Source of the DNA: Candidatus Gorgonimonas eunicellae
Lineage (GTDB): Bacteria; Pseudomonadota; Gammaproteobacteria; Pseudomonadales; Endozoicomonadaceae
Direction of reading: 5' to 3'
Length of the DNA stretch: 49,580 bases
NCBI GenBank assembly: GCA_929200395.1
Contig: CAKMZJ010000005.1
Coordinates: 1 to 49,580, forward strand
This document shows positions 34,633-42,695 of the stretch, one piece after another. The position numbers and the translations under genes are program-made. Position 1 is the stretch's first letter; every line of letters begins with the position of its first letter. Below the pieces are notes generated by a model. It was not told the DNA's origin, made no database searches, and saw only the letters and a program-made list of their open reading frames with translations.

Positions 34633-34956
34633 CTATGCACCTTCTTGTACTTCATTTTCAATGAGAGTTTGTAATTCTCCAGATTGAAACATTTCAGTGA
34701 TAATATCACAACCACCTATTAACTCGCCGTTTATCCATAATTGTGGGAATGTTGGCCAGTTGGCATATTTAGGTAGTTCATAGCGAATATCAGGGTTGGC
34801 TAGTACATCTACATAGGCAAATTTTTTGCCACATTGCATTAACATATTAACAGCAGTTGCAGAAAAGCCACATTGTGGGATATCTGGAGACCCTTTCATG
34901 TATAAAATAATTTGATTATTTTTAATTTGCTCTTCAATTTGTTTTAAAGTATCCAT
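34633..34956 (-). CDS. grxD: Monothiol glutaredoxin
   Basis: 107-residue Grx4-type monothiol glutaredoxin, which binds a bridging [2Fe-2S] cluster with glutathione and passes clusters on. The active site CGFS is in SPDIPQCGFSATAVNML (near residue 30). The cis-Pro and glutathione-binding parts are NWPTFPQLWINGELIGGCDIITEM. Length and order match the family exactly. GAAGAG lies seven bases before the ATG. With YggX elsewhere in the window it belongs to iron-sulfur maintenance. Confidence 0.96.
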   Translation of the reverse strand: MDTLKQIEEQIKNNQIILYMKGSPDIPQCGFSATAVNMLMQCGKKFAYVDVLANPDIRYELPKYANWPTFPQLWINGELIGGCDIITEMFQSGELQTLIENEVQEGA

Positions 34957-35041
34957 AATAACTCTTCATGTATAAGTTTAATTTATAAGTTATGCTAGTT
35001 TACCATATTAGCTACAAAAAATCACATAAATTTATATTGAT

Positions 35042-35722
35042 TTAATCTGGCAGAATCCAATCTATAGACCTGATGCCGTTGCTTTCTAAATAATTGTTAG
35101 TTTTAGAAAAAGGTTTGTGGCCAAAAAAACCTCGATAAGACGATAGCGGAGAAGGATGAACGGATTTTATTATATAATGTTTTTGTTGGTTGATGTGCTT
35201 GCCTTTATTCTGAGCGTAGCTGCCCCAAAGAATAAAAACTATATTTTCTAGATTGTTGTTTAGTTTTTCGATAATTTTATCAGTAAATTGTTCCCAGCCT
35301 CTATCCCGATGAGCACCTGGAGTTGAATCAACTACTGTCAGTACAGAGTTTAACAATAGCACCCCTTGTTTTGCCCAATATTCTAAACAGCCGTGCTTAG
35401 CTGGTTCTATATTTAAGTCGGTTTTTAGCTCTTTATATATATTGACCAACGATGGTGGAATAGTAATACCAGCAGGCACAGAAAAACTTAAGCCATGAGC
35501 TTGATTAGCCTGGTGATACGGATCTTGCCCTAGAATTACAACTTTAACTTTGTCAAACTCTATACAATTCATAGCCTTAAAGTATTGATCGCATTTAGGA
35601 TAAATTTTTTTTCCTGATTGATTTTCAGAAAGTAAAAATTTTTTTAATTCCAGCATATACGGTTTTTGAAATTCATCTTGTAATTGATTATACCAAGATT
35701 TTTCAAGATTAACTTTAGACAT
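35042..35722 (-). CDS. ung: Uracil-DNA glycosylase
   Basis: Family 1 uracil-DNA glycosylase, first enzyme of base-excision repair of deaminated cytosine. 226 residues. The catalytic water-activating motif VVILGQDPYHQ (near residue 59), the SFSVPAGITIPPSLVNIYKEL segment, the GVLLLNSVLTV strand and the leucine-loop motif HPSPLSSYRGFFGHKPFSKTN (near 187) are all intact. Single gene, divergent from nothing close by; the ATG at 35722 is the natural start. Confidence 0.97.
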   Translation of the reverse strand: MSKVNLEKSWYNQLQDEFQKPYMLELKKFLLSENQSGKKIYPKCDQYFKAMNCIEFDKVKVVILGQDPYHQANQAHGLSFSVPAGITIPPSLVNIYKELKTDLNIEPAKHGCLEYWAKQGVLLLNSVLTVVDSTPGAHRDRGWEQFTDKIIEKLNNNLENIVFILWGSYAQNKGKHINQQKHYIIKSVHPSPLSSYRGFFGHKPFSKTNNYLESNGIRSIDWILPD

Positions 35723-36064
35723 TGCTTCTCTATCACTAAAAGGGATTTAAATAGTTTATTATTTTATAAGAATATTTAATAGATGGTCAAGTAGAAGCTA
35801 TATAAAAAATATAATATGAGATAACTAAGTTGAAACTTTAACTAGCTTAATATTTTTGTAGCATGTTAGCCTTATTGTCAATAAATTTTTACATAAGACA
35901 AACAGACGCAACAAAAATAGTTATTCCGCAAAATTATTCAGAAAATAAACTTCTTTTCAGAAAAGATCTTATCATGTTGATAAGTTAAAAGGATTTATCT
36001 CAAAGAAAAACGCTTGTAAAAATAACTAAGATTTTATTTGGCGCTAAAATACAAAATTAACTTT
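35723..36064. other. Gene-free interval with small hairpin
   Basis: No supported gene. CTTATCA/TGATAAG around TGT forms a short perfect hairpin at 35968-35984. TTCAGAAAA occurs twice just before it. No clear promoter or RNA gene. Confidence 0.35.
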
Positions 36065-36093
36065 TATTACACCTTCAACTTGAAGGTGTAATA
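36065..36093. repeat. ACACCTTCA palindromic repeat, copy 2
   Basis: Thirteen-base perfect stem, TATTACACCTTCA paired with TGAAGGTGTAATA, around ACT. Shares the ten-base stem of copy 1 at 19789. It lies about 40 bases beyond the stop of the minus-strand gene at 36133, again a 3'-end location. Confidence 0.65.
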
Positions 36094-36132
36094 TATTTTA
36101 TAGCTCTTTGTATAATATTCTAGATAGTAGTA

Positions 36133-37575
36133 TCAATAATGATAATAATCTTGATGACAGCATTCTGGATGATAATATTCAAACAGAGGGTTTTTAATAA
36201 AAATAGGCCAGGATTTTTCATGAAACATCAAAGGTAATGTATCTAATAATGGTTGTTTCATTAAATTTTTACTAAAGTCATTCATGTGCTTTTGTAGTTT
36301 AGAGCAACTATCGTTTTTATTTATTTCAGATTTTGGATTATAGAACTTAAAATGAAAAAACATGCCGTTGTCTTCTGTGCTACAATTAGCCGTTTTCTTT
36401 ACTTTTTCAGCGGCTTTAATTAAGGATTGATGAAATTCTTCGTTATTAAGTACTAGTATTCTTCTTCTTTTTTGTTCATTAAATTTTGCATTTAGCCCTG
36501 CTATGTATTTTTCTTTAATGTATTTATTGCTAAGAAACTCTCCAAAAACTATAGCGTAATCGTTATCGTTGACTAAAGAGTTAAGATTATTTATGTTGTC
36601 GGAGATACAGGAGTCTAAAATTGTTGTTAAATTGCTATCTAGGTATAAATTTAAACCTTCAGCTTGCTTATTTATGTTATTATTGTTAGAAGCATCAATT
36701 GGTTTGTTTTCAGTGTCGTTTACTAAAAGGTATTTCATGATAGCTAGACCTCTTACGCTATCTCTGCCATTTTGTAGCCAGTGAGCTAAATTATCCCCTT
36801 GTCTATTGAAAAGATCAGTATTTAATTGAGACGATAATATTTTATCTAAAATTTTATTATCTTTATCATAATCAAGGTAATTTTCAGGTATATTTGCAAA
36901 AAATTTCTGTGTCTCTTTGCCAAGTTGAGTATAACCTCCGGTTAGTTCTTTATTAGCAATAAAAGACTTTCCTGTTGAATCCTGATTTTTATTAAAAATT
37001 CGGTAATTAGTAGCATGATCTGTTTGTAAAGATACCAATATACTATTATAATTTTTTTTATCGAGACAACTGTCTTTTAACGCCTCTAACCCTGATTGCC
37101 TAATAAAATCTTCATCATCAATAAATGTTATATTATTAGCATTAACAGTAAAATTATTTTCAGCTAGTTTTTCAATAAGTTTTTCTTGAAAAGTATCAGT
37201 ATTATCTTTGTTAGTATTATAGCCTGCTATTGATACAACTATAGATTTTAAATGGGTACTATTTTGATTATCTTGCATCTTATTAAAATATTTTTTAGAT
37301 AAATTTACTACGCCTTCAGATGAAAAAATAGCAGCATCTTGTGGCCAGGCTAAGCCACCGATACGACCTAGAGTGTTTAGAGAGTATAGCGGGGTGACAT
37401 CTTCGATAGCATCAACTGTAAATTTATGTTTATTAGGGTGTTCTGCGCTATATAGCATTAACTTACAAAATGAATTACGCTGGTAAATAACTAAAGATGT
37501 ATCTTTTGCAGAACATAAATTAATATCTAACAAAAAAAGTAACACGAAGAAAAAATTAATTATTATTTTAAACAT
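36133..37575 (-). CDS. Exported protein of unknown function
   Basis: 480 residues from the ATG at 37575, preferred because GAGG lies nine bases before it. A frame starting at 37590 would add five residues with no ribosome binding site. A clear signal peptide (hydrophobic residues 4-19, ending NLCSA) predicts export. The mature part has an N-terminal domain that looks alpha/beta (SIVVSIAGYNTN, ANNITFIDDEDFI, YNSILVSLQTDHATNYRIF), then Asn/Lys-rich helical regions, and a C-terminus with an unusual cluster of His, Tyr and Cys (YYHPECCHQDYYHY). Five further cysteines are scattered, consistent with disulfides in an oxidising periplasm. No family recognised. An ACACCTTCA palindrome follows it. Confidence 0.65.
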   Translation of the reverse strand: MFKIIINFFFVLLFLLDINLCSAKDTSLVIYQRNSFCKLMLYSAEHPNKHKFTVDAIEDVTPLYSLNTLGRIGGLAWPQDAAIFSSEGVVNLSKKYFNKMQDNQNSTHLKSIVVSIAGYNTNKDNTDTFQEKLIEKLAENNFTVNANNITFIDDEDFIRQSGLEALKDSCLDKKNYNSILVSLQTDHATNYRIFNKNQDSTGKSFIANKELTGGYTQLGKETQKFFANIPENYLDYDKDNKILDKILSSQLNTDLFNRQGDNLAHWLQNGRDSVRGLAIMKYLLVNDTENKPIDASNNNNINKQAEGLNLYLDSNLTTILDSCISDNINNLNSLVNDNDYAIVFGEFLSNKYIKEKYIAGLNAKFNEQKRRRILVLNNEEFHQSLIKAAEKVKKTANCSTEDNGMFFHFKFYNPKSEINKNDSCSKLQKHMNDFSKNLMKQPLLDTLPLMFHEKSWPIFIKNPLFEYYHPECCHQDYYHY

Positions 37576-37852
37576 CGATATTTGCCTCATTATTGAGATT
37601 TAATCAATAGTAAAGTTTAGATTTAAAAATTAGTTTTATTTTTAAAGCATTTTAGGCGTATAAATTATTATGATATTAGACACCTATATTTATAATAACT
37701 AAAGTAAATATAAAAGCAATAAAAATATTTAAAAATTTTATTATTGAAATATTATATTAGTATTTTTTCTTAGAACAAGAAACTTATGTATAATTGATTA
37801 TACTTAGTTAAAGTATTATGTAACTTCCACCTAAATAATAAGTATAAATATT

Positions 37853-38149
37853 ATGCAAAAACATGTTAGCTTTAATCCTTATGTAGAGTATCAGCCTTGT
37901 GATATAAACAAGACTACTATACCAGTAACAGAGAAGAGAATTATTTCGCTTTCTGATCGACAGTCGTATCTCAGAAAGAAAAAATCAAGAGTTAAAATTA
38001 ATTATTCAAGATCACTAAATCACAGAAAGTTATCAACTAGTAATTTATTATTAATAAATCCTGATAAGAGGAAACATATTAATTCTAACAATATTTATAT
38101 AAAAGATAATAAAATAGTTGACTCTATAGAACCTATGAAAGTTGATTGA
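37853..38149 (+). CDS. Small basic protein with a PP1-docking-like motif
   Basis: 98 residues, strongly basic (KKKSRVKINYSRSLNHRK in the middle), no signal peptide or membrane helix, probably largely disordered. Not recognised. The N-terminus KHVSFNPYVEY fits the eukaryotic RVxF docking consensus for protein phosphatase 1, with a second hydrophobic pair at the spacing seen in GADD34-type regulators; this could be chance. There is no strong ribosome binding site, so coding status is moderate. Its last codons run into a fragment of the dispersed repeat at 38148, so the 3' end may have been remodelled by the repeat. Confidence 0.45.
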   Translation: MQKHVSFNPYVEYQPCDINKTTIPVTEKRIISLSDRQSYLRKKKSRVKINYSRSLNHRKLSTSNLLLINPDKRKHINSNNIYIKDNKIVDSIEPMKVD

Positions 38150-38199
38150 AAACTTATAATTGCTTTCTTAAACTAGATTACCAACTATCACCTGTATAA
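38148..38199. repeat. End fragment of the dispersed inverted-repeat family
   Basis: AAAACTTATAAT, then TTGCT, AACTAG, ATTACCAACT and CACCTGTATA match in order the right-hand end of the long copy (1249-1285) and the outer tip of the short copy. About 52 bases. It begins within the stop codon region of the preceding small gene. Confidence 0.5.
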
Positions 38200-38273
38200 G
38201 CTAGATAAAAACGGTTTATTGTGGTATCATATGATGTAGAAAACTTGAAAGCACTTAACGGCTAATTTATATT

Positions 38274-38585
38274 ATGAATAATATCCTTGATAAACATGGT
38301 TTTTTACAAAATGGCTCTGAATGGAATAGTACTATAGCAAAGCATATTGCCTTACAGTTAGGCATTAAATTAACTGATTCTCATTGGGAAATCATTAATT
38401 TAATACGTGAATTTTATCAGCTGTATCAATTAGCACCATCACAAAGGCCTTTAGTAAATTACATTGCTAAAAAGTTAGGAAAAGAAAAAGGCAATAGTAT
38501 CTATATGATGAAGTTATTCCTAGGTAGTCCTGCTGTGAATATAGCTAAAATAGCAGGATTACCAAAACCAGATAATTGCTTTTAG
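38274..38585 (+). CDS. tusE: TusE/DsrC family sulfur-relay protein
   Basis: 103 residues. TusE accepts persulfide sulfur from TusBCD and delivers it to MnmA for 2-thiouridine in tRNA wobble positions. The DsrC/TusE fold is recognisable from DKHGFLQNGSEWNSTIAKHIALQLGI, LTDSHWEIINLIREFYQ and the C-terminal arm ending GLPKPDNCF, whose cysteine is the sulfur carrier. The second, upstream cysteine of true DsrC proteins is absent, as expected for TusE. dusA, another tRNA-modification gene, follows 59 bases downstream. tusBCD is not in the window. Confidence 0.9.
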   Translation: MNNILDKHGFLQNGSEWNSTIAKHIALQLGIKLTDSHWEIINLIREFYQLYQLAPSQRPLVNYIAKKLGKEKGNSIYMMKLFLGSPAVNIAKIAGLPKPDNCF

Positions 38586-38644
38586 TATTATTTATATATC
38601 AGAGGTAAATAGATTGAAAACATTTATTGTAGTTGAGATACCAA

Positions 38645-39634
38645 ATGAATTCTAACAATAAATTAAATAGAACTTTTGCTGTAGCTCCGATGATGGATTG
38701 GACAGATAAGCACTGCAGATTTTTTCATAGAATATTATCAAAAAATGCTTTGTTGTATACAGAAATGATAACAACCGGTGCATTAATTCATGGTGATACC
38801 GCTAAATTTTTGCAGTATAATTTAGAAGAACAGCCTCTAGCCATACAGTTGGGTGGTTCAGATATCAAAGAATTAGCAATTTGTTCTAAAATAGCTGCAA
38901 AACATGGATTTTCTGAAGTTAATTTAAATGTAGGTTGTCCTAGTGATAGAGTGCAACGAGGTAAAATAGGTGCTTGCTTAATGGCGGAGCCCCAACATGT
39001 AGCTCAGTTAGTGAAGGCTATGAAAAATGCAGTTGATATCCCAGTTACTGTTAAGCATCGTATAGGTATTACCGGAAGATCTACATATAATGAGCTAGTT
39101 GAGTTTGTCGGTTTACTGCATGAAGCTGGATGCGATGCCTTTATAGTTCATGCGCGAGAAGCTATTCTTACTGGAATGTCGCCTAAGTTAAATAGACAAG
39201 TTCCACCATTAAAATATGATTGGGTTTATAATATTAAAAAAGAATTTCAATCAGCTAATATTATTATCAACGGAGGAATAGATAATATTGATGCTATAAA
39301 TCAGCATTTACAGCAGGTAGATGGAGTAATGATGGGTAGAGCGGCTTATAAAAATCCTTATATTTTAGCAGAAGTAGAAGAACAATTGTTTAATAATAAT
39401 GCTATCAGCAGAGCTGATGTTATTAATAAGATGATTCCGTATATACTATCGGAGATAAAAAACGGCGTTAAAATTAAGTATATAACTAAACACATGTTAG
39501 GGTTATTAAAAGGTATGCCTAAAGGTAGATTATTTCGTATACAATTAGATAGATTACAAACATCAAAATATGATGATGTTGCAAGTGTTATTAAAGCTAT
39601 CCAACAATTAGCTAATGATTATTGTCATCTTTAG
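38645..39634 (+). CDS. dusA: tRNA-dihydrouridine(20/20a) synthase
   Basis: FMN enzyme that reduces U20/U20a of the tRNA D-loop. About 329 residues from the ATG at 38645; a TTG at 38633 would add four. Motifs: FAVAPMMDWTDKHCRFF (FMN-binding N-terminus), LYTEMITTGALIHGD (DusA-specific), QLGGSD, VNLNVGCPSDRVQRGKIGACLM with the catalytic cysteine, VKHRIGI, and NGGIDNIDAINQHLQQVDGVMMGRAAYKNPY. A 13-codon frame starting at TTG 38614, preceded by AGAGG and ending at 38655, overlaps the start and might couple translation, but it is too short to call. Second of two tRNA-modification genes. Confidence 0.95.
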   Translation: MNSNNKLNRTFAVAPMMDWTDKHCRFFHRILSKNALLYTEMITTGALIHGDTAKFLQYNLEEQPLAIQLGGSDIKELAICSKIAAKHGFSEVNLNVGCPSDRVQRGKIGACLMAEPQHVAQLVKAMKNAVDIPVTVKHRIGITGRSTYNELVEFVGLLHEAGCDAFIVHAREAILTGMSPKLNRQVPPLKYDWVYNIKKEFQSANIIINGGIDNIDAINQHLQQVDGVMMGRAAYKNPYILAEVEEQLFNNNAISRADVINKMIPYILSEIKNGVKIKYITKHMLGLLKGMPKGRLFRIQLDRLQTSKYDDVASVIKAIQQLANDYCHL

Positions 39635-39844
39635 TATGTAGGCGAGCTTATTATAATGTTCTTGTAGTAAAAGTAGATTAACTAGAGGTTGCACTGTTAA
39701 ATAAGATAAAAAGATCTTAAAATAACATTTTATATTTTTTAACAATTAAAAAATTGTTATGGAAGGTCAGAGGCTTCTTAAATATCAATAAAGATTAATC
39801 TATAGATTATCTTACTATAATAATTAAAACGAAGATACTTTATT

Positions 39845-41137
39845 ATGAATTATACAAATATTATTGTTGTTAGCTTATTGCTTTTTAGCTGTTATATTAA
39901 TTATTCTTATAGTAATGACGTTTATCTTGGAAAAAAGTATCGTATTATTGTAGATAAAAAAGTATTTGGAAATATAGATGTGACTTTTAAATCAGGCTGC
40001 GAGAACATAACTAAACAATATAGATGTATATGTAGTTATAAGGTGACATTTTTCCAGCATAGCCTAGTAAATAACTCAGATGCTGTTCATAATATAAATC
40101 AAGACCTGCATTTAAATATTATAAAATATCAAAAAGAGCAATCTTTTCTTACCGATAATTTAACTTATAAAAATATACTTCCATTAGAGTGGGATTTTTT
40201 TAATTGTTTTCAATCTACGCAGACTGATTCAGAAGTTTTTGACGATTTAATTATTTATATGTCATTTCACTCCAGTCCAGTACAAAAAGTTATTATTTTA
40301 AAAATAGCTGAATTATCATTTAATTTTTATCTATCTAATAGTAGAATAAATTTTTTAATTTTTAGTAATACCAGAAATGCCAATTTTACTTCAATGAATC
40401 AATTAAAATATAATGATCAAGAAGCTTATGAAAATATATCATTGATAAGCAAGGTTACCATCTTAAATATAGCATCAGTAAATAATAATAATCGGGATAA
40501 GTATTTAAATAACAATAAATGTGAAATATCTAATAATGAATTTTATAACGGCAATACTATTTCTAGAAGTTCTAAGGTTATTAGTATGTCAGAAGATAAA
40601 AAAGAAATAATAAATAAAAAACAAGCGAAAAAAAAAATTACTTTGTATAAAAGTAAAACTATGAGTTCTATTCCTAGTTCTCGTATCGACAAAAATATTC
40701 TATCAATACTTAATAATTATTGTAATACTAAAATTGATCAAGATTATTTTTTTCTATTAAGTGGTGATTTTATCAGTTTTTTGAAAACATCACTTGAAAA
40801 TATAGATAACGTGAATAAGAAAAACAATGCAGTAATGTTAGTAAACCCGTTTACCCCGTCGTTTGTTTTTAATAGCGATCAAATGCCACAAATTAAAATG
40901 TTTAATATTTATATATTATATCTTTATATAGAAGCTCTTGACGACAAGAAAGGCTTTATATTTCATTTTTATTCCAAAGAAAATTTCTTGAATATTGATT
41001 TATGCGCAATAAAAGCAAAATATGATTCTGATTTTTTGACAATATACATAGATGAATCTAATTATATACGTAATATTACTATAAATGAAGATAGTCATAG
41101 AATTGAATATGTATTAGATGATGACCATTTAATATAA
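39845..41137 (+). CDS. Exported protein of unknown function
   Basis: 430 residues with a good signal peptide (hydrophobic residues 6-16, ending SYS before NDVYLGKKY). The N-terminal 60 mature residues form a beta-rich pattern with cysteines (SGCENITKQYRCICSY). The centre (about 220-285) is low-complexity, Asn/Lys/Ser-rich and probably a linker. The C-terminal 140 residues again look beta-rich (FNIYILYLYIEALDDKKGFIFHFYSKENF). This two-domain beta-linker-beta layout is reminiscent of outer-membrane or periplasmic proteins such as DUF3108-like ones, but I cannot confirm a family. GAAG lies about ten bases before the ATG. Followed by the short repeat element. Confidence 0.6.
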   Translation: MNYTNIIVVSLLLFSCYINYSYSNDVYLGKKYRIIVDKKVFGNIDVTFKSGCENITKQYRCICSYKVTFFQHSLVNNSDAVHNINQDLHLNIIKYQKEQSFLTDNLTYKNILPLEWDFFNCFQSTQTDSEVFDDLIIYMSFHSSPVQKVIILKIAELSFNFYLSNSRINFLIFSNTRNANFTSMNQLKYNDQEAYENISLISKVTILNIASVNNNNRDKYLNNNKCEISNNEFYNGNTISRSSKVISMSEDKKEIINKKQAKKKITLYKSKTMSSIPSSRIDKNILSILNNYCNTKIDQDYFFLLSGDFISFLKTSLENIDNVNKKNNAVMLVNPFTPSFVFNSDQMPQIKMFNIYILYLYIEALDDKKGFIFHFYSKENFLNIDLCAIKAKYDSDFLTIYIDESNYIRNITINEDSHRIEYVLDDDHLI

Positions 41138-41184
41138 AATGAACTACATAGCTTTTCTAGTTTAAATATGTGTCGTTGAAGAGC

Positions 41185-41292
41185 TATACACGTGGCAGTT
41201 GGAAATGCACTTGTATTCCTGCAGTCTTTTGCCTTGAATTAAACCATTTTACTTAGCCCTGAAACCTAGCATTTTCATCTGCCACGTGTATA
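41185..41292. repeat. Short copy of the dispersed inverted-repeat (MITE-like) element
   Basis: 108 bases bounded by terminal inverted repeats TATACACGTGGCAG at each end. The arms extend to about 24 bases with two mismatches (..TTGGAAATGC against ..ATGAAAATGC read from each side). The interior carries CTGCAG and AGCCCTGAAACC. Its reverse complement matches 1032-1125 over about 90 bases. No coding capacity. The right tip lies 15 bases upstream of the -10 of the apbE promoter. Confidence 0.75.
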
Positions 41293-41313
41293 TAGGTTAT
41301 TTTGTGCTATAAT
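41285..41313 (+). promoter_or_regulatory. Promoter of apbE-nqrM-sthA, built on a repeat end
   Basis: TGTGCTATAAT at 41303-41313 is an extended -10 element with consensus TATAAT (41308-41313). Seventeen bases upstream, the -35 position (41285-41290, CGTGTA) falls inside the terminal inverted repeat. The start of transcription near 41320 also argues that apbE translation begins at 41359 and not at the upstream TTG at 41302. Confidence 0.55.
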
Positions 41314-41358
41314 CTAATTAAACAGCTTTTAAATAATTTTTTTAGTAAGAACAGAATC

Positions 41359-42474
41359 ATGAGATCTAAAATTTTTACTCCGATGCGTATTATTGGTGTT
41401 GTAACCGTAGTTTTACTTATTGTATATTTTGTATATTTTAAACCTAGGACACATAGATTTTCTGGTAGTACCATGGGTACTCGTTACAATGTTACTTATC
41501 AGGCACCTTGGTGGCAAGTAAAAAAACAACAGGCTATACACGCAGTTCATAATGCTGTAACAGATATAGACCAACGAATGTCAACATATAAATATAACTC
41601 TGAATTGATGCAATTTAATCGTGCTGAAATTGGCAAGCCTTTTAAGCTCTCACAAGATATAATAAAGTTAATACTAGCAGCAGATAAAATATCAGAAATG
41701 TCTGATGGCATATATGACATAACAATAGGTCCTGTGGTTAACCTTTGGGGGTTTGGTCCAAGTATAAAACATTTAACACAAGAAGTAGATTCAGGTGATG
41801 AGAATATAGTAGATGGTATAAAAAATATTGAAGATTTTGCTAAACGTAATCAACCTCCACAACATGATGCTATAGAAGCAGCTTTAAAAAAAGTAGGATA
41901 TAAGTCAATAATTGTTGACTCTAAAAATTCAACAGTAACCAAAACTAAAGATATCTTTATTGATTTAAGCTCTATTGCTAAAGGCTATGGTGTCGATCAA
42001 GCAGCATTAGCGCTAGAAACCTTAGGAATTAATGATTACTCAATAGAAATAGGCGGTGAAATCAGAGTTAAAGGCAAAAATCCTAGTGGTAAAAGTTGGA
42101 CTATAGCTATATTATCTCCAAGAATAGAAGCTAAAGCTACATCAGCTATAATACACCTAAACAACCAAGCGATGGCTACTTCTGGAGATTATTTAAACTA
42201 TTTTGAAATAGATGGAAAACGCTATTCTCATGCTATAGATCCTAAAACAGGATTTCCTAAAATATCTGATATAGCCGAGGTGACGGTTATAGCAGATGAT
42301 ACGTTTTATGCGGATGCTCTATCAACTATGTTTATGATGTTAGGAGATGAACTTGGTATTAAGTTAGCAAATGATCATAATATACCAGTATACTTTATTA
42401 AATATACCGATGATAAAGAAGAAGGAATTGATGTGGTATATAGTAAGTGTTTTTCTCAATACCTGCAAAATTAA
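41359..42474 (+). CDS. apbE: FAD:protein FMN transferase
   Basis: Periplasmic, membrane-anchored flavin transferase that links FMN to threonines of NqrB/NqrC and RnfD/G. About 371 residues from the ATG at 41359. One N-terminal hydrophobic anchor (residues 10-26). Motifs: FSGSTMGTRYNVTY, DGIYDITIGPVVNLWGFG, DLSSIAKGYGVDQAALALETLG, EIGGEIRVKGKNPSGKSW, ATSGDYLNYFEIDGKRYSHAIDPKTGFP and the metal-binding TFYADALSTMFMMLG. It is followed 12 bases on by nqrM, the NQR maturation factor, so its target is presumably Na+-NQR, encoded elsewhere. Confidence 0.94.
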   Translation: MRSKIFTPMRIIGVVTVVLLIVYFVYFKPRTHRFSGSTMGTRYNVTYQAPWWQVKKQQAIHAVHNAVTDIDQRMSTYKYNSELMQFNRAEIGKPFKLSQDIIKLILAADKISEMSDGIYDITIGPVVNLWGFGPSIKHLTQEVDSGDENIVDGIKNIEDFAKRNQPPQHDAIEAALKKVGYKSIIVDSKNSTVTKTKDIFIDLSSIAKGYGVDQAALALETLGINDYSIEIGGEIRVKGKNPSGKSWTIAILSPRIEAKATSAIIHLNNQAMATSGDYLNYFEIDGKRYSHAIDPKTGFPKISDIAEVTVIADDTFYADALSTMFMMLGDELGIKLANDHNIPVYFIKYTDDKEEGIDVVYSKCFSQYLQN

Positions 42475-42486
42475 AAGGAATTATTT

Positions 42487-42684
42487 ATGTTTTTTCTTAT
42501 GATTTTTGTGATTTTTCTTCTGTATATTGTAGCCATGTCTATAGGTGTTATTGTTAGCAATAAGCCGATAAAGGGATCCTGTGGCGGTTTACAGCAAGCA
42601 GGATTAAAAGGCAAATGCTCTATTTGTGGAGCAGAATTAAAGAACAAAAAAGATTGCAAGAAAACAGATAATAATAATTACTAA
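42487..42684 (+). CDS. nqrM: Na+-NQR maturation protein NqrM
   Basis: 65 residues. NqrM is needed to insert the iron centre between NqrD and NqrE. A single N-terminal helix (about residues 2-23) is followed by [23 protein letters not shown], with the family's conserved cysteines (Cys33 first, then the CSIC pair), the probable iron-delivery site. AAAAGGAA lies just before the ATG. Placed between apbE and sthA, it implies that the genome carries nqrABCDEF although none of those genes is in the window. Confidence 0.92.
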   Translation: MFFLMIFVIFLLYIVAMSIGVIVSNKPIKGSCGGLQQAGLKGKCSICGAELKNKKDCKKTDNNNY

Positions 42685-42695
42685 AGGATAGGATT

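Noticed and set aside
38614-38655. 13-codon TTG frame overlapping the dusA start
   Set aside because: It has AGAGG in front and could couple translation, but there is no further evidence for a leader peptide.
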